64,000 nucleotides of DNA from Vombatus ursinus (GCF_900497805.2 NW_020954610.1:32802745-32866744), one strand, 5' to 3'; positions 34,530 through 48,209 are shown, counted from the first letter of the stretch. Numbers and translations are program-made. Notes: generated from the letters alone by a model not told the origin.

Positions 34530-35540
34530 ATGAGCAAAAAGCAGAAATGGACAATGACCATAGATTCTTACGATGGGGACAGAGAAGATCAAGGCAAAAA
34601 TTCAGAAGAGGACAACATTGTCAATATACCAATATCTAAAATGTCAGATGATAATATGAATTGGTCTCAAGACCAAAGAGCCTTCTTGGAAGAGCCCAGG
34701 AAGTATTTTGAAAGTCAAATAAGAGAGGTAGAAGAAAAATTGGGAAAAGAAATGAGGTATGCAAGAGAGAATCAATAACTTGGAAAAAGGAAGGACAAAA
34801 ATTGCCTGTAGAAAACAAATCCTTAAAAAATACAATTGGCCAAATAGGAAAAAAATTCACTGAAGAAATAACTCCATAAAAAGTAGAATTGGTAGAATGG
34901 AAAAGGAAGCACAAAAACTCATTGAAGAGAAGAACTCCTTAAAAAGTACAATGGGCCAAATGGAAAAGGAGGAACAAAATCTAATTGAAGGAAACAATTC
35001 ATTAAAAATTAGAACTGGGCAAATAGAAACTAATGACTCTATGAGACATCAAGAATCAGTCATACAAAATCAAAAGAATGAAAAAAATAGAAGAAAATAT
35101 AAAATACCTCACTGGAGAAACGACTGACCTGGAAAATAGATCTAGGAGAGATAATTTAAGAATGACTGGTCTACCTGAAACCCAAGATAAAAAAAAAGAA
35201 CCTGGACAGAATCTTTCAAGAAATCATCTAGGTAAATTGCCCTGAGGTCCTGAAACCAGAGGGGAAAAATAGTCATCAAAAGGGTCCACCAATCTTCTCC
35301 TGAAAAAGATCCCAAATTGAGAACTACAATGAATGTTGTAGCCAAATTCCAGAATTATCAGGTCAAGCAGACAAAAAAAAAATTAAATATCATAGAATCA
35401 CAGTCAGGATTATGCAAGACTTTGCAGCTTCTACATTAAAAGATCAGAGAGCTTGGAATATAATATTTTGTAAGGCAAAGGAGCTTGGATTACAACTAAG
35501 GATCAACTATCCAGCAAAAATTGAGCATAGTATTTCAGGG
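34530..35540 (+). pseudogene. L1 ORF1 (RNA-binding protein), decayed
   Basis: The first frame opens with MSKKQKWTMTIDSYDGD at 34530, which I take as the ORF1 start because it follows the 5'UTR and resembles the N-terminus of related copies. A coiled-coil section built of repeated 21-residue modules follows (34897-35127, with IGQMEKEAQKLIEEKNSL-type repeats). The RNA-binding and C-terminal parts survive only as nucleotide similarity. In the living element the protein trimerises and coats L1 RNA. At least two frame breaks are present. Confidence 0.75.
34821..35025 (+). repeat. 63-bp coiled-coil modules in L1 ORF1
   Basis: Equivalent phrases (ccttaaaaagtacaatgggc and variants) recur at 34821, 34874, 34937 and about 35000. 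The last two intervals are exactly 63 bp, which is 21 codons or three heptads. The first interval is about 10 bp short. Confidence 0.8.
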
Positions 35541-36242
35541 GAGGAAATGAACATTCAATGAAATAGGGGATTGCCAAACTTTCCTGATGAAAAGACCAGA
35601 GTTCAACAGAAAATTTGATCTTCAAATACAAGGCTCAAGAGAGGCAAAAAGGCAAACAGGAAAGAAAAAAATAATGTTATTCAACAAGGGCAAACTGTTT
35701 ACATCCCTACAAGGGAAGATGATACTTGTAGCTCTTGAGAACTGTATCTTTATTATGAACACTTAGAATGGGTATACATAGACAGAGGCTTGCTGATATA
35801 AATTGACTTTGATGTGGTGATAAAAAATCTAAGTGGTGAAAAGGGATTGTACTGGGAAAAGAGAAAAGGAGGAGGCAGAGAAGGGTAAATTACATCACAT
35901 GAAGAGGCACAAAGATCTATTACAGTAAAAGGAAAGAACGGAGAGAGATGAACATTTTTTGAACCTTACTCTCATCAGATTTGGCTCAAAGACAGAATAA
36001 CATAATTAGTTAGGTATAGAAATCTAACTTACCCTATAGGAAATAGGAGGGGGAAAGGGGAAAGAAAAAGGAAGGGGGGGTAAAAGGTAGGAAATAAATA
36101 GTAAGGGAAAAGGGGAAGAAAGGGGAGGGGACTGACAGAAGGGAGGGTAGATTGAGGGTCATGGTAGTCAAAAGCAAAACCCTACTAAGGAGGGAAAGGT
36201 AAAAAGGAGAGAGAAAAGCATAAATTGGTAAAAGGGGGAAAT

Positions 36243-38940
36243 AGGATGGAAAGAAAGACACAGATAGTAACCATAACTGTGAATGGGAATAGGACAAACT
36301 CTCCCATAAAACAGAAGCAGATAGCAGAGTGGATTAAAAACTATAATCCTTTAATACATTGTTTACAAAAAATACATTTGAAGCAGAAGGATACACACAA
36401 AGTAAATGCAAAAGCCTGGAGTAGAATATATTATGCTTCAGCTGAAGAAAAAAAAAGCAGGGGTAGAAATCCTGATCTCAGACAAAGTAAAAGCAAAAAT
36501 AGATCTAATTAAAAGAGGTAAGGAAGGAAACTACATCCTGCTAAAGGTACCAAAGACAATGAAGTAATATCATTACTAAACATATGCACCAAGTGGTACA
36601 GCATCCAAATTCTTAGAAGAGAAGTTAAGGGAGTTACAGGAAGAAATAGAAAACAAAACCACAAGTGGGGGACCTCAACCTCCCCATCTCAGAACTAGAT
36701 AAATTTAACCAGAAATTAAATAAGAAGTTAAGAAGGTGAATAAAATTTCAGAAAAGTTAGATATGGTAGACCTCTGGAGAAAATTGAACGGGGATGTATT
36801 AGGACATGAAAACCTCACAATTCAGTGCAGAAAGGTAGAAATATTAAATGCATCTTTTTCAGATCATGATGTTATAAAAATTACATATAATAAAGAGCCA
36901 CAGAAAGATACACTAAAAATTAATTGGAAACTAAATAATCTAGTCCTAAAGAATGAGTGGGTGAAACAACAAATCACAGAAACAATAAACACCCTCACCC
37001 AAGAAAATTACAATGATGAGACAACATTCCAAAACTTATGAAATGTGGTGAAAGTAGTTTTTAGGGGGAGTTTTATATCTCTCCATGCTTACATGAATAA
37101 AATAGAGAAAGAAGAGATCAATGAATTGGGCACACAACTAAAAAAGCTAGAGAAAGAACAAATTAAAAATCCCCAATTAAATACCAAGTTAGAAATTCTC
37201 AAAATCAAAGGAGAGATTAATAAAATTGAAATTATGAAAACTACTAAGAGCTGGTTTTATGAAAAAAAAAACAAAATAATGAACCTTTGGTTAATTTGAT
37301 TAAAAAGAAAGAAACCAAATTACCAGTATCAAAAATGAAAAGTGAAGTCACCACCAATGAAGAGGAAATTAAAAGAATAATTAGGAGCTACTATTTAATT
37401 GTATGTCAATAAATTTTATAATCTTAGTAAAATGGATGTATATATACAAAAATTCAAGTTGGCCAGATTAACGAAAGAGGAAATAAAATACTTAAATAAC
37501 CCCATTTTAGAAAAAGGAAATTGAACAAGCCATCAATCAATTCCCTAAGAGTAAATCTCCAGGGCCAGATGAATTTACAAGTGAATTCTACCAAATATTT
37601 TAAGAACAATTAATCCCAACACTATATAAACTATTTGGGAAAATAAACAAAAAGGAGTACTACCAAATCCTTTTTATGATATGAATATGGTGCTGACACC
37701 TAAGCTGGGAAGAACCAAAACAGAGAAGAAAATTACAGACCAATTTTCTTAATGATTGTAGATGCAAAAATTTTAAATAAAATATTAGTGAAGAGATTAC
37801 AGTAACTTATCTTGAGGATAATACACTATGACCAGGTACAACTTATATCAGGAATGCAGGGCTGGTTCAATATTAGGAAAACTATCAGCATAATTGACCA
37901 TATCAAAAACTAATTGAAATTATATGATTATCTCAATAGATGCAGAAAAAGCTTTTGACAAAATACAACACCCATTCCTATTAAAAACACTAGAAAGCAT
38001 AGGAATAAATGGAGCATTCTTTAAAATGTTAAGTAGCATCTATCTAAAATCATCAGCAAACATTATATGCAATGAGGATAAACTAGAAGCATTTCCAACA
38101 AGATTAGAGGGAAAACAAGGATGTCTATTATCACCACTGTTATTCAATATTGTGCTAGAAATGCTACCTGTAGCAATTAAAGAAGAAAAAGAAATTGAAG
38201 GAATTTTAATAGGCAAAGACAAAACAAAGATATCAATCACTCTTTGCAAAAGATATTATGGTATACTTAGAGAATCCTAGAGAATTATGTAAAAAAAAAA
38301 CTACTTGAAATAATAAATATAGCAAAGTTGCAGGAAAATGAACCTACATAAATCATCAGTATTTCCATATATTACTAATAAAGACCAACAACAAGAGATA
38401 GAAAGAGAAATTCCATTTAAAGTTACTGTAGACATTATAAAATATTTGGGAGTTCATCTGCCAAAACAAACCCAGGAACCATACGAACACAATTACAAAA
38501 CACTTTTCATGCAAATAAAGTCATATCTAAATAATTGGGAAAATATCAGTTGCTCATGGATAGGCTGAGCTAATAGAATAAAAATGACAATTCTACCTAA
38601 ATTAATTTACTTATTCATTGACATACAAATCAAACTACCAAAAATTTATTTTATAGAGCTAGAAAAAATAATAACACATTTCATCTGGAAGAACAAAAGG
38701 TCTAGATTATCAAGAAAATTTTTGACCCAGCAATACCATTTCTAGGTCTGTATCCCAAAAAGATCATAAAAGTGGGAAAAGCACCCACATATACAAAAAT
38801 ATTTGTAACAGTTCTTTTTGTGGTAGCCAAGAATTGGAAATTGAGAAGATGCCTACCAATTGAGGAATGGCTGAAGAAGTTGTGGTATATCAATGTAATG
38901 AAATACTATTGTGCTATAAGAAATGATGAGCAGGTGGACT
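36243..38940 (+). pseudogene. L1 ORF2 (endonuclease and reverse transcriptase), decayed
   Basis: Starts near the ggatggaaagaaagacacag phrase. Endonuclease: the frame at 36736-37041 contains NASFSDHDVIKI, with the SDH catalytic signature. RT: the frame at 37924-38280 contains DAEKAFD (motif A) and [17 protein letters not shown] (motif B). The FADD box is lost to a frame change just after. The region after 38568 shows the thumb, then a deletion of about 1 kb before tttgacccagcaatacc. In the living element this protein nicks DNA and copies L1 RNA into it. Confidence 0.82.
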
Positions 38941-39344
38941 TCTGAAAAACCTAGACATTCTTACATAAACTGATGCTGAGTGAAGTGAGCAGAACAAGGA
39001 GAACATCATACACAGTAGAAGTCACATTGTGCAATGGCTAACTTTGATAGACTTAGCTCTTCTCAGCAATACAAGGATCTAAGACATTAACTCCAAAAGA
39101 CTCATGATGGAAAATGTTCTCCATATACAGAGAAAGAACTTTGGAATCTGAATACAGATGGAAGTATACTATTTGTTCTTTTTTTGTTGTTGTTTTGTTT
39201 TGTTTCTTCTTTCTCATGGTTTGTCCCATTGGTTCTAATTCTTCTTTACAACATGACTAATGTGATAATATGTTTAATGTGAATGTATAAGTAGAGTCTA
39301 TTGAAAGTCTAAAGACTAAAAGAATGAGGAAATGTGAAATGTCA

Positions 39345-42300
39345 TGTAAGAAAAACAACTGAACTGGAAAATAGATCAAGGAGAGATGATTTAAGAATTA
39401 TAGGACTACTTTAAAGTCAAGAACAAAAAAAAAAGAGCCTAGATATCATATTTTAAGAAAATTTAAAGGAAAATTCCCCAGATACCTTAGAACCAGAAGT
39501 CAAAGTAGGATTTGAAAGAATCTACTAGTCATCTTTTGAAAGAAATCACAAAATGCAAACTCCCAGGTTTATTATAACCAAGTTCCAGAGCTCTTGGATT
39601 AAGTAGAATATACTGCAATATTAAAATACTATGGAACCACAGTCAGGATCATACAGGATTTAGCAGTCACCACTGTAAAGAAGCAGAGGGCTTGGAATAT
39701 TATATTCCAGAAGGCAAAGGAACTAGGATTACAAACAAGAATTATCTATCCAGTACAACTGAATATAATCCTACAGAGGAAAAAAAATAAACATTTAACA
39801 AAATAGAGGACTTTTAAGCATTCCTGATAGGAAAAAAAACAGAACTGAATAGAAATTCTGGTATTCTAACACAAGACTCAAGAGAAGCTTAAAAAGGTAA
39901 GTATGAGTGAGAAATCATAATAGACAAAACAAGGGTAAATAGTTCACATTCCTACACAGAAAGATGGTACATATAAACTCTACAAACTTTATCATCACTG
40001 GGACAGTTAAAAGGAGTCTACTTAGACAAAGGGCAAGGGTACATGCCTATTATGTTAAGATAATCACAAAAATTGAATGGAAAGTGAGAAAGAGAAATAC
40101 ACTAGGAGAAGGAGGAAGGGAGAGAAAGAATGGGGAAAGTTATCTCACATAACAAACAAGGAAGAGTTTATACAGTTGATAGGAAAATGAGGATGTAACA
40201 AGCAGCACTTGAACCTCACTCTCATATGAATTGGTTCAATTAGGGAAAAATATACCCACACACATAGTTGGGTATGGAAATTTATCTTACTGAACATGGA
40301 AGTAGTCTGGGAGGGGGCTAAGAAAAAGGAAAAGGATAAGAGAGAAAGAAGAATAAGAGATTTAGTAGTAAGTAAAACAGGCTCTTGAGGAAGGGATAAG
40401 ATAAAAGAGAAGGATAAGTATAAGAGAAGAGAATGTAGAGAAATATACAGTTAGTAATCATAACTGTAAATGTGAATGGGATGAACTCACCCATAAAATG
40501 GAAGCAAGTCACAGAATGGATTAGAAAGGAGTATCCAAAAATATATTGCTCATGAGAAACACACTTAAAATGGAAAGATGCACATAAAGTTAAAATAAGA
40601 GACTGGAACAGAATCTGTTATGCTTCTGTAAAAGTAAAAAATGGCAGGGGTAGCAACTAAGATTCCAGACAAACCCAAAGGAAAAATAGATCTTGTTAAA
40701 AGAGGTAATCATGGAAGCTGCATTTTTATAAAAAGTATCATAGAGAATGAATTAATATCAATACTGAATATATATCTGCTCCAAATGACATATAATATAA
40801 ATTCTTTAAAAAATTAAATGAGTTACATGAGGAAATAGACAACAAAATTGTAGTGGTGTGGTACCTCAATATATCTTTCTAAGACTTAGATAAATTTAAC
40901 CAGAAAATAAACAAGAAGAAAGTTAAGGAGATGACTAGAATTTTAGAAAAGTTAAATATGATGGACTTTTGGAGAATATTAAATAGGAATTAAAAAAAGA
41001 GTATATCTATTTCTAAGCTGTGCCTGGCACTGTCACAAAAATTAACCATATATTAAGGAATGAAAACCTCACAAATTCAGAAATGCAGAAATATTAAATC
41101 CATCTTTTCAGACAATACTGCAATTAAGATTACATTCAATAAGGGATCTTGGAAGCATAGACTAAAAATTAATTAGAAACTAGGTAACTCAACCAGTCCT
41201 AAAGAATGATTGTGTCAAAGAACAAACAATAATTTCATTAGACTGATATCAATAAGACAATATATCAAAATTTGTGAGATGTAGCCAAAGTAGTAATTAA
41301 GAGAAATTTTGTATCTCTAAATGCTGATGTCAATAAAAGAGAGAAAGAACAGATCAACAAATTGAGCACTCAAATAAAAAAAAAGAAAAACAAATCAAAA
41401 ACCCCAATTAAACACCAAAACAGAAACCCTGAAAAGAAAAGTAGTGATTAATAAAATTAAAGTTAAAAAAAGCATCGAACTAATAAATAAAATGAGAGTT
41501 ACTTTTATTTAAAAAGAAACACAATAAAATAGATAAACCACTGGCTAATTTTATTGTACAAAAAATAAGTTAGTAGTATTAAAAATGAAAAAGGTAAATG
41601 CAAAACCAATGAAGATGAAATAAGTCATTATTAAGATTATTAAGAACTATTTTACTTAACTGTGTGACAATAAAACTAACAATTTAAATGGATTAATATT
41701 TTTAAAATGTGAATTGCCCAGATTAACCGATGAATAAATAAAATGCTTAAATAACTGTATCAAAGAAAAAGAAGTTGAACAACCTTTCCTAAGTGGACTA
41801 AATAGACAAGACTAAATAGATTTCCAAGTGAATTTGGCCAGACATTTGAAGAAAAATTAATTCTAATACTATATAAACTGTTTGAAAAAAAATAAAGAAC
41901 TCTACCAAATTCCTTCTATGACACCTGTGTGGTTTTGATATGTAAACCAGAGAGAGGAAAAACAGAGAAAAAATTATGGAACAATTTCCAGAGTGAATAT
42001 TGATGCAGGAAAAATTTAAATAAAATACCAGAAAAGAGTTTCAAAAAACACATTACAAAGATCCACATCCATATCCATAACAAAAAATGACAAAATCACA
42101 ATATTTCAACAAATGCTGGAAAAGCTTTTGACAAAATACAATGCTAATTCCTATTATAAACACTAGAAAGTATGGCAATAAATGGAATTTTTCTTAAAAT
42201 GATAAGTAGTGTATATCTATAACTAAGAGCAAGCATTTTTTTATAATGGTAATAAACTAGAAGCCTTTCCAATAAGAAAGGTGAAGTAGAGATGTCCATT

Positions 42301-45300
42301 ATCATCATTATTATTCAGTATTACTAGAAATGCTAACTATAGCAATAAGACAAGAAAAAAAGTAAATGAAGGAATAAACATGGACAACAAGGAAACAAAA
42401 CTCACTTTTTTGCAGATAATATGATGGTTTGCTTAGAGAACCCTGGAGAGTCAATTAAAAATCTAATCAAAACAATTAACAACTTCATCAAAGCTGCAGG
42501 ATATAAAATAAACTCAGACAAATCATCAGCACTCCTATATATTACCAACAAAACATATCAGGAACAGATAGAGAAATTCCATTTAAAATAAATGCAAATA
42601 GGATAAAATATTTGGGAGTCTGCATATCATAACATATACAGAAATTATATGAACACAGTGACAAAGCCTTCCCCACACAAATAAAAAGAAACATAAATAG
42701 TTCATGAAATATTAATTTCTTATGGAATAAAATGATAATACTACCAAAATTATTTTACTTATTTGGTGTCATATCAATCAAACCTGGAGAAAATATAATA
42801 ATATTCATCTGGAGGAACAAAATGTCAAGAATATTAAAGGAACCACTTTTTTTAAATGAAGGAAAGAGATATAGCAGTACTAGATCTCACATCATGCTAT
42901 AAATCTATAATTATCAAAGCAGTTTGGTAATACATAAGAAACACAGTACTGAACAATAAAACAGATTAGGTTTATAGAATATATAGAAGCAAATGAGCAT
43001 TGTAACCTAGAGGGTGATCAATACAAAGATCCAAGTTCTTGGAGCAGGAACTCATTATTCAACAAAAACTGCTGATAAAACTGGAAATCAATCTGGCAGA
43101 AAATAGGCATAGACCAAAATCTTACACTGCATACCAAAATAACCTAAGAAATGGGTACATAATTTAAACATAAAGACTGATATCATAAACAAATTAGAGG
43201 AGCACAAAAAAAATTACTTCTCAGATATATGGATTGGAGAAAAGTTCATGACCAAACAAGTTATAGAGTGGTTCATGGGAGGCTAAATGAGTAAGTTTGA
43301 TTACACAGAATTAAAAAAAAATAAAAGCAAATGTAATAAAAATTTAATCAAGAAAATATCTTAGTAGCAAGTTTCTTGGATAAAAGTCTCATTTCTCAAA
43401 TATTTAAGGAACTGAGTAGATTTATAAGAATAAGATCTATTCTCTGATTCTTAACAGGCAATTTTTTGAAGAAATAATCAAAGCTATCAATAGACTTTTT
43501 TTTAATTCTCTAAATCACTAATGATTAGAGAAATTCAAACTAAATCATGCTGCAGCGCAACCTCACATGTATTAGAATGGCTAACATGACAGAAAAAGAA
43601 AGTGGCAAATTCTGGAGGTGAAGTGAGAAAATGGGTACACTAATTCATTGGTGGAACTGTGAACTAATCCAACCATTCTGAGAACAAATTGGATATATTC
43701 CCTGAGAGTTATAAAACTGTGCATACCCTTTGACACAGTGATATTGATACTAAATCTATACCCCAAGAAGAGCAAAAATAAAGGAAGCAGGTCAATATGT
43801 ACAAAAATATTCATAGCAATTCATTTTTGTGGCAGCAAAGAATTGAAAACTGAGGGGATGTCTATCCATTGTGGAATGGCTAAATAAGTTATGGTATATG
43901 AATGCAATGGAATGCTACTGTATTGTGAGAAATGATGAAGGAGATAGGTTTCAGAAAGTCCTGGGAAGACTTGTGGCAGGTAGAATCTGAAATGACTAAG
44001 TAACAAAGGTTCAAGCTCCTGAGCATATGATTTACTAAGCAATGCATGCCAATTGCATAACAAATCAGGACCAGGACTCCTCAGCTTAGCACTGAACCCA
44101 GAATACATGGAGAGACAGACTTTTATGCATTAAAAGAAAACAATTAACAGGGTAGGAACCAGGATACAAGATTAGGTATTTCTAATTGGCGGAAAGATTA
44201 GGGATTTTCCAAGTTGGGAAGGGGGAGTGTACAGGTACAATCCCCTGAAATCAGAAAAAGAGATGCCCCCACCCCTCCCAAGTGTCTGTATTCCATCAAA
44301 GGAACACAGAAACAGTAACTTATTGACCACTATGGGGCCAGTTGTCAGATAATACTTAGAGGGCTCACAATGGAATCATTTTGAGAGGGGAGATTTACAT
44401 GTCACTAAGAAAACTTAGTAAACACAAACACCTTGAAATGAAAGGCTGAAGTGATACAATGATGGCCATCAATATTAAATAACATCAAGTCTCCTTGTAT
44501 CTTAGTAATCCACTCCCAATGTCTATTTACTCATTTATCTTGTCTTGAGTCCCAAGTGTCTCATGTAGTTGTCTGGTCTTTGGAAATATCTGCTCTTGAA
44601 CATTACTGAACAACCCTCATTCCCTGGATTCCTCAATAAGCTCTGAAGAGGCTTCTGCTTCTCTGGTTCAAAACTACTTGTAGAGATTCCTAGATAATTC
44701 TCCTAAAATTTGCCTGTAACAAGACTTCATACAATTTAGTACTATCTCTTAAATTTGGTTCTCCAAATCTGAAATTTCCATTTTTATATTCCACTTGTTT
44801 CTTTCTTTGCCTAAACTCTATACTGATTTAATAATCTTTTTTTTTAATCATGATGGTCTAATTTGTAAACTGAACTTTTCTGGAGTTTTTTAGAGTGATC
44901 AAACAGATGCTTTAAAATAGGAAAATAATTTCCCTTTCTTTACAACTATCAATGCAATCTTATGTGTAAAATCTTTGATCCAAATTGGAGAATTTATTAC
45001 TCAAATATACTCAAAGCCTAAATTTCTATACCAAAAACATATTTGGTATGAATCATATGCATATGTATATTGTTCTTACAGAAAACAGTCTATTCCTTGT
45101 TGCTTTCTCAAATTTTATTATTCCATTTAATTAGAAAACCTCTTACTTTTGTTTCTTCAGTTATTTCACCCATCACAGACCGAGATAAACTGAAGCAAAG
45201 TAAAGTGAACAGAACCAGGTGAACAATAACAGCAATATTGTAAAGATAATCAACTATGAAAGACTTTGTAACCATGATCAATACAATGATCTATCACAAT

Positions 45301-45548
45301 TCCAAAAGACTCGTGATGAAAAAGGCTATCCACCTTCAGAGAGAGAACTGATGGGCTCAGAGTGTAGGCTGAAGAATCTTTTTTTCTCTTTTTCTTTTTT
45401 CTTCAGAACATGGCTAATGTGGATATATGTTTTGCATGACTTCATATGTGTAAGGACTATTGTATTTCTTGCCTTCTCAATAGTGGGGAGAGTGGTAGTG
45501 GTAAGTAGAGGATTTGGAACTGAAAATAATTTTTTAAAATAAATAATG
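39345..45548 (+). mobile_element. L1 LINE (mid-ORF1 to 3'UTR), split by an LTR-like insertion
   Basis: Starts mid-ORF1 (aaaacaactgaactggaaaa) immediately after the preceding L1, then spacer (40000-40450), ORF2 from about 40440, RT with FFADNMMV-type residue order near 42405-42430 (one catalytic aspartate replaced), C-terminal region to 43971. After the 1.2-kb insertion it resumes at 45182 (aaactgaagcaaagtaaag) and ends at a 3'UTR near 45548. L1 parts total about 5 kb. Heavily decayed, with no long frame. Confidence 0.85.
43972..45177. mobile_element. LTR-like element (possible solo endogenous retrovirus LTR)
   Basis: A 1206-bp block cleanly interrupts an L1. It begins TGTGGCAGG and ends CATCACA, the TG...CA termini of an LTR, and is flanked by gact (43968-43971) and gacc (45178-45181), a near-match 4-bp target duplication. 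It has no coding capacity that I can recognise and no second LTR, so it would be a solo LTR. Family and orientation are not determined. It is younger than the L1 it split. Confidence 0.5.
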
Positions 45549-46199
45549 CCCTTTTGCAATGGATAAATTCATAACTGGTTTAAAGAGGAAATCCATGGGA
45601 GCAGTTAAAACTAGCCAAAACAAAGGTTGTTTAAGAAGTAGAAATATAGACACAAAGAACCCAAATACAATAAATATGATTTCCTGTATTTATCATGGGG
45701 TTTTACAAACACTGTTATCGATAGGACAGAAAGACCACTGTGATTGCATTGTGTAAATACTTTACCTATGATTATCATGAAATCTAATAAATTGAAACAA
45801 TTTTTTGACAAGACACATGCAGAATATATTGGCAAGATGAGATAATCTCCTCCCCCCCCAAAAAATAGACATTTTTTATAAAGCAAAAACAAACCTTTTT
45901 TATAAGTCATGTCTGTGATTTCAAAACAATTGCTTGTATTTCATAAAGTTGTTTATATTGTTGAGTTTAAAAAGCCTCATTTAAGAGGAACAATATTGGT
46001 TCTGAAAGTAGTTTACTCATATGGTCAAACTACTACATGATGTGTCACATGCAAAACAAATTTAAAATATTTATTCATTTAAACTGCAAAGGGAAACTAA
46101 TGATATCTCTAAAGACCTTTGTGATCAATTAATTAAGAAACAAAATATTTCCTTTCTGCATTACAAATTGCAAATATAACTTAAAATGCTCATTTGAAT
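45549..46199. other. Unassigned DNA
   Basis: About 650 bp without a recognised repeat. Frames at 45559-45910 on either strand have no motif. Confidence 0.5.
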
Positions 46200-47935
46200 A
46201 AATAATAAGTTAACAAGTATTTACTAAAAATCCACTATATTCCAGGCACTGTGCTAAGCTATGAATCCCAAAAAAGGCAAAAGACAGTCTATACTCTCAA
46301 GAATTTCACAATCTAATAGAGGAAACAAGATATAAGCATTTAAGTACAAGCAAGATGTATGCAAGATAAATTGGAGCTAATCAACAGAGAGAATTACTAG
46401 AATTAGTTAGGATTAAGAAAGGTTTTGCATGGAAGTTAGGGTTTTGGTTGAGACTTGAAGGCAAGAGGTGGAGATGAGGGAAAGAATTACAGGCATGGGG
46501 GATTACTGGTGAAAATACACTGATATGGGGTATAGAGTGTCTTACTCATGTAACAGCAAGGAGGCTAGATTTACTTGATATCAGAGTATGTGGTGGGCTG
46601 TAAGGTATAAAAAAACTGAAAAGGAGGAGAAGGCCAGGTTGTGAAATTCTTTGAATGACAGATGATTTTATATTTGATCCTAGAGATAGTGAGGAACCAC
46701 AGGAGGTAATTTAGGAGGAGAATGGCATGGTAAGATCTGCACATTACGAAAATCAATATGATAGCTGAATGGAAGATGAAGTGGAGTAGAGAGAAGCTTA
46801 AGGCAGAGGCACAAATCAGCAGGTTATTGTAATTACTCAGGTATGAGATGTTGAAGGCCTGAAACAAGGTGTTGGTAGTGTCAGAGGAGAGAAGGGGATA
46901 TATATGAGAGATATTATAAAGATAAAATAAATAGAATTTGGAAACAGCTTCAATATGGGCAGGGTGAGTGTGAGGAGTTGAGGATAACACTAAGATTGCA
47001 ATCCTGGATGATAGGGAGGGTAGTCGTGTCCTTGACTGTAATAAGGATGTTAGGAAGGGGAGGAAGGTTGGGGAGGGGAGAAGATAACTAATCCAATTTT
47101 GGACATGTTGAGTTTAAGACATCCACAGAACATCCAGTTAAGATGTCTGAGGTCAGCAGAAAGGTTAGGACTGGATAAGCAGATATGAGACTCATCAGCA
47201 TAGAGATTATTGTTATATCCATGGGAGCTGATGAGATCACCAAATGAAATAATATAGAGGGATAAGGGAACAGGACTCAAAACAGATTCCTGTCAGACGT
47301 GCATAATTAGTGGAGTAACCTAGATAAATATCCATCAAGGTTAACTGAGAAGAACTGGTCAGAAAGGTAGGAAGAGAACTAGGTGAGAATATCATTAGGA
47401 AAATGTAGGGAGAAGAGAGTATCAAGGAGAAGAAGGTGATTGACACTGTCAAAAACTGCAGAGAGATCAAAAAGGATGAGGACTCAAAAAAGGAGTTGAG
47501 ATTTGCCAATTAAGAGTTCTTTAGAAACTTTGGAAAGAATAATTTAAATGGAATGATCAGGTCAGAATCCAGACTACAGAGAGTTAAGAAATGAGTGAAA
47601 AGAATAGAAATGATACACCTATTGTAGACATCCTTCTCAAGGAGTTTAGCCATAAAGGGGAGGAGGCATATGAGACAATAGCTAACAAATGTGATGAAAT
47701 GGGATGACACACATGTAGAGGAGTTTGTCTTGGCAAGGAGAAAGGCCACCTCATTAGGTGATAGGGGTGAATAAAGAGATAGTGACAGAAGGCATCTGGG
47801 TGATTGAGATGAGGAGGATATTTTATCAGAAAAAAAAATACTTCAAGGTTCTCAGCTAAAAAAGTAGTAGGGGAGCTATGCAAGATTTAAGGTGGGATGG
47901 AAGCTGTAGCGAGTAAAATAATCAAGAGATTAAAA
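46200..47935 (-). mobile_element. Long L2 LINE, RT domain to 3' tail
   Basis: About 1.7 kb in reverse. The plus strand shows tattccaggcactgtgctaag and catactctcaagaatttcac-like tail landmarks, then aagacatccacagaacatcc and cctcaaggagtttagcc-type RT landmarks to the right. Minus-strand frames from 46571 to 47883 follow the L2 order. The 5' half (endonuclease) is absent. Confidence 0.85.
46571..47280 (-). pseudogene. L2 reverse transcriptase, motif C to C-terminus
   Basis: The frame at 47050-47280 has LISSHGYNNNLYADESHICL, the L2 catalytic box normally YADD, here YADE. The frame at 46571-46990 carries AHIEAVSKFYLFYLYNISHI, then LLSSDTTNTLFQAFNISYL and SRIKYKI, the conserved L2 C-terminal domain, open for 139 residues. 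The two frames are offset by a break. The enzyme would copy L2 RNA at the insertion site. Confidence 0.82.
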
Positions 47936-48046
47936 AATAAAATAAAATGTAAAGTATCTAATAGCAAAAACACATCAAGTAAAGTTAATTTGAGAATTAT
48001 TGGACCACTTTAAACTCATAACCAATAAAAAAAAAGCCTAGATCCA

Positions 48047-48209
48047 CAGTTCTCATGCTGTGTGTCTACAGCACCTTTGGAAATTTCAGTGAACTTATAC
48101 TTAATTACTTAATAAATGGAACTGTTAAGTGATTCTTTTGACCTAAAGGTATGGTGAAAAAATTACTGAAATACTAAGGGGATTATGAACCAAGAAAGTA
48201 TGAGAAACT
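48047..48209. mobile_element. hAT-like short element inside L1 ORF1
   Basis: Imperfect inverted ends (cagttctcatgctgtg left, agtatgagaaact right) interrupt an L1 phrase otherwise reading gcctagatatcatattt. Flanking L1 bases look partly duplicated over about 8 bp, as expected for hAT, but are worn. Confidence 0.5.

Larger units (their letters stand above)
33848..39305 (+). mobile_element. 5'-complete L1 LINE with internal ORF2 deletion
   Basis: Begins with gacttccaggagtcaagatg, a classic L1 5' end. Parts: 5'UTR 33848-34529, ORF1 34530 to about 35540, spacer to about 36240, ORF2 from about 36243, C-terminal region 38720-38940, 3'UTR to about 39305. ORF2 lacks roughly 1 kb between the thumb (about 38700) and the C-terminal region. 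The terminal part of the 3'UTR and the poly(A) are missing where another L1 begins. Frames are broken several times but long stretches are readable. Confidence 0.9.

Noticed and set aside
45219-45910. Frames of 65-107 residues on both strands
   Set aside because: The first is L1 C-terminal/3'UTR sequence, the others have no motif in AT-rich DNA.
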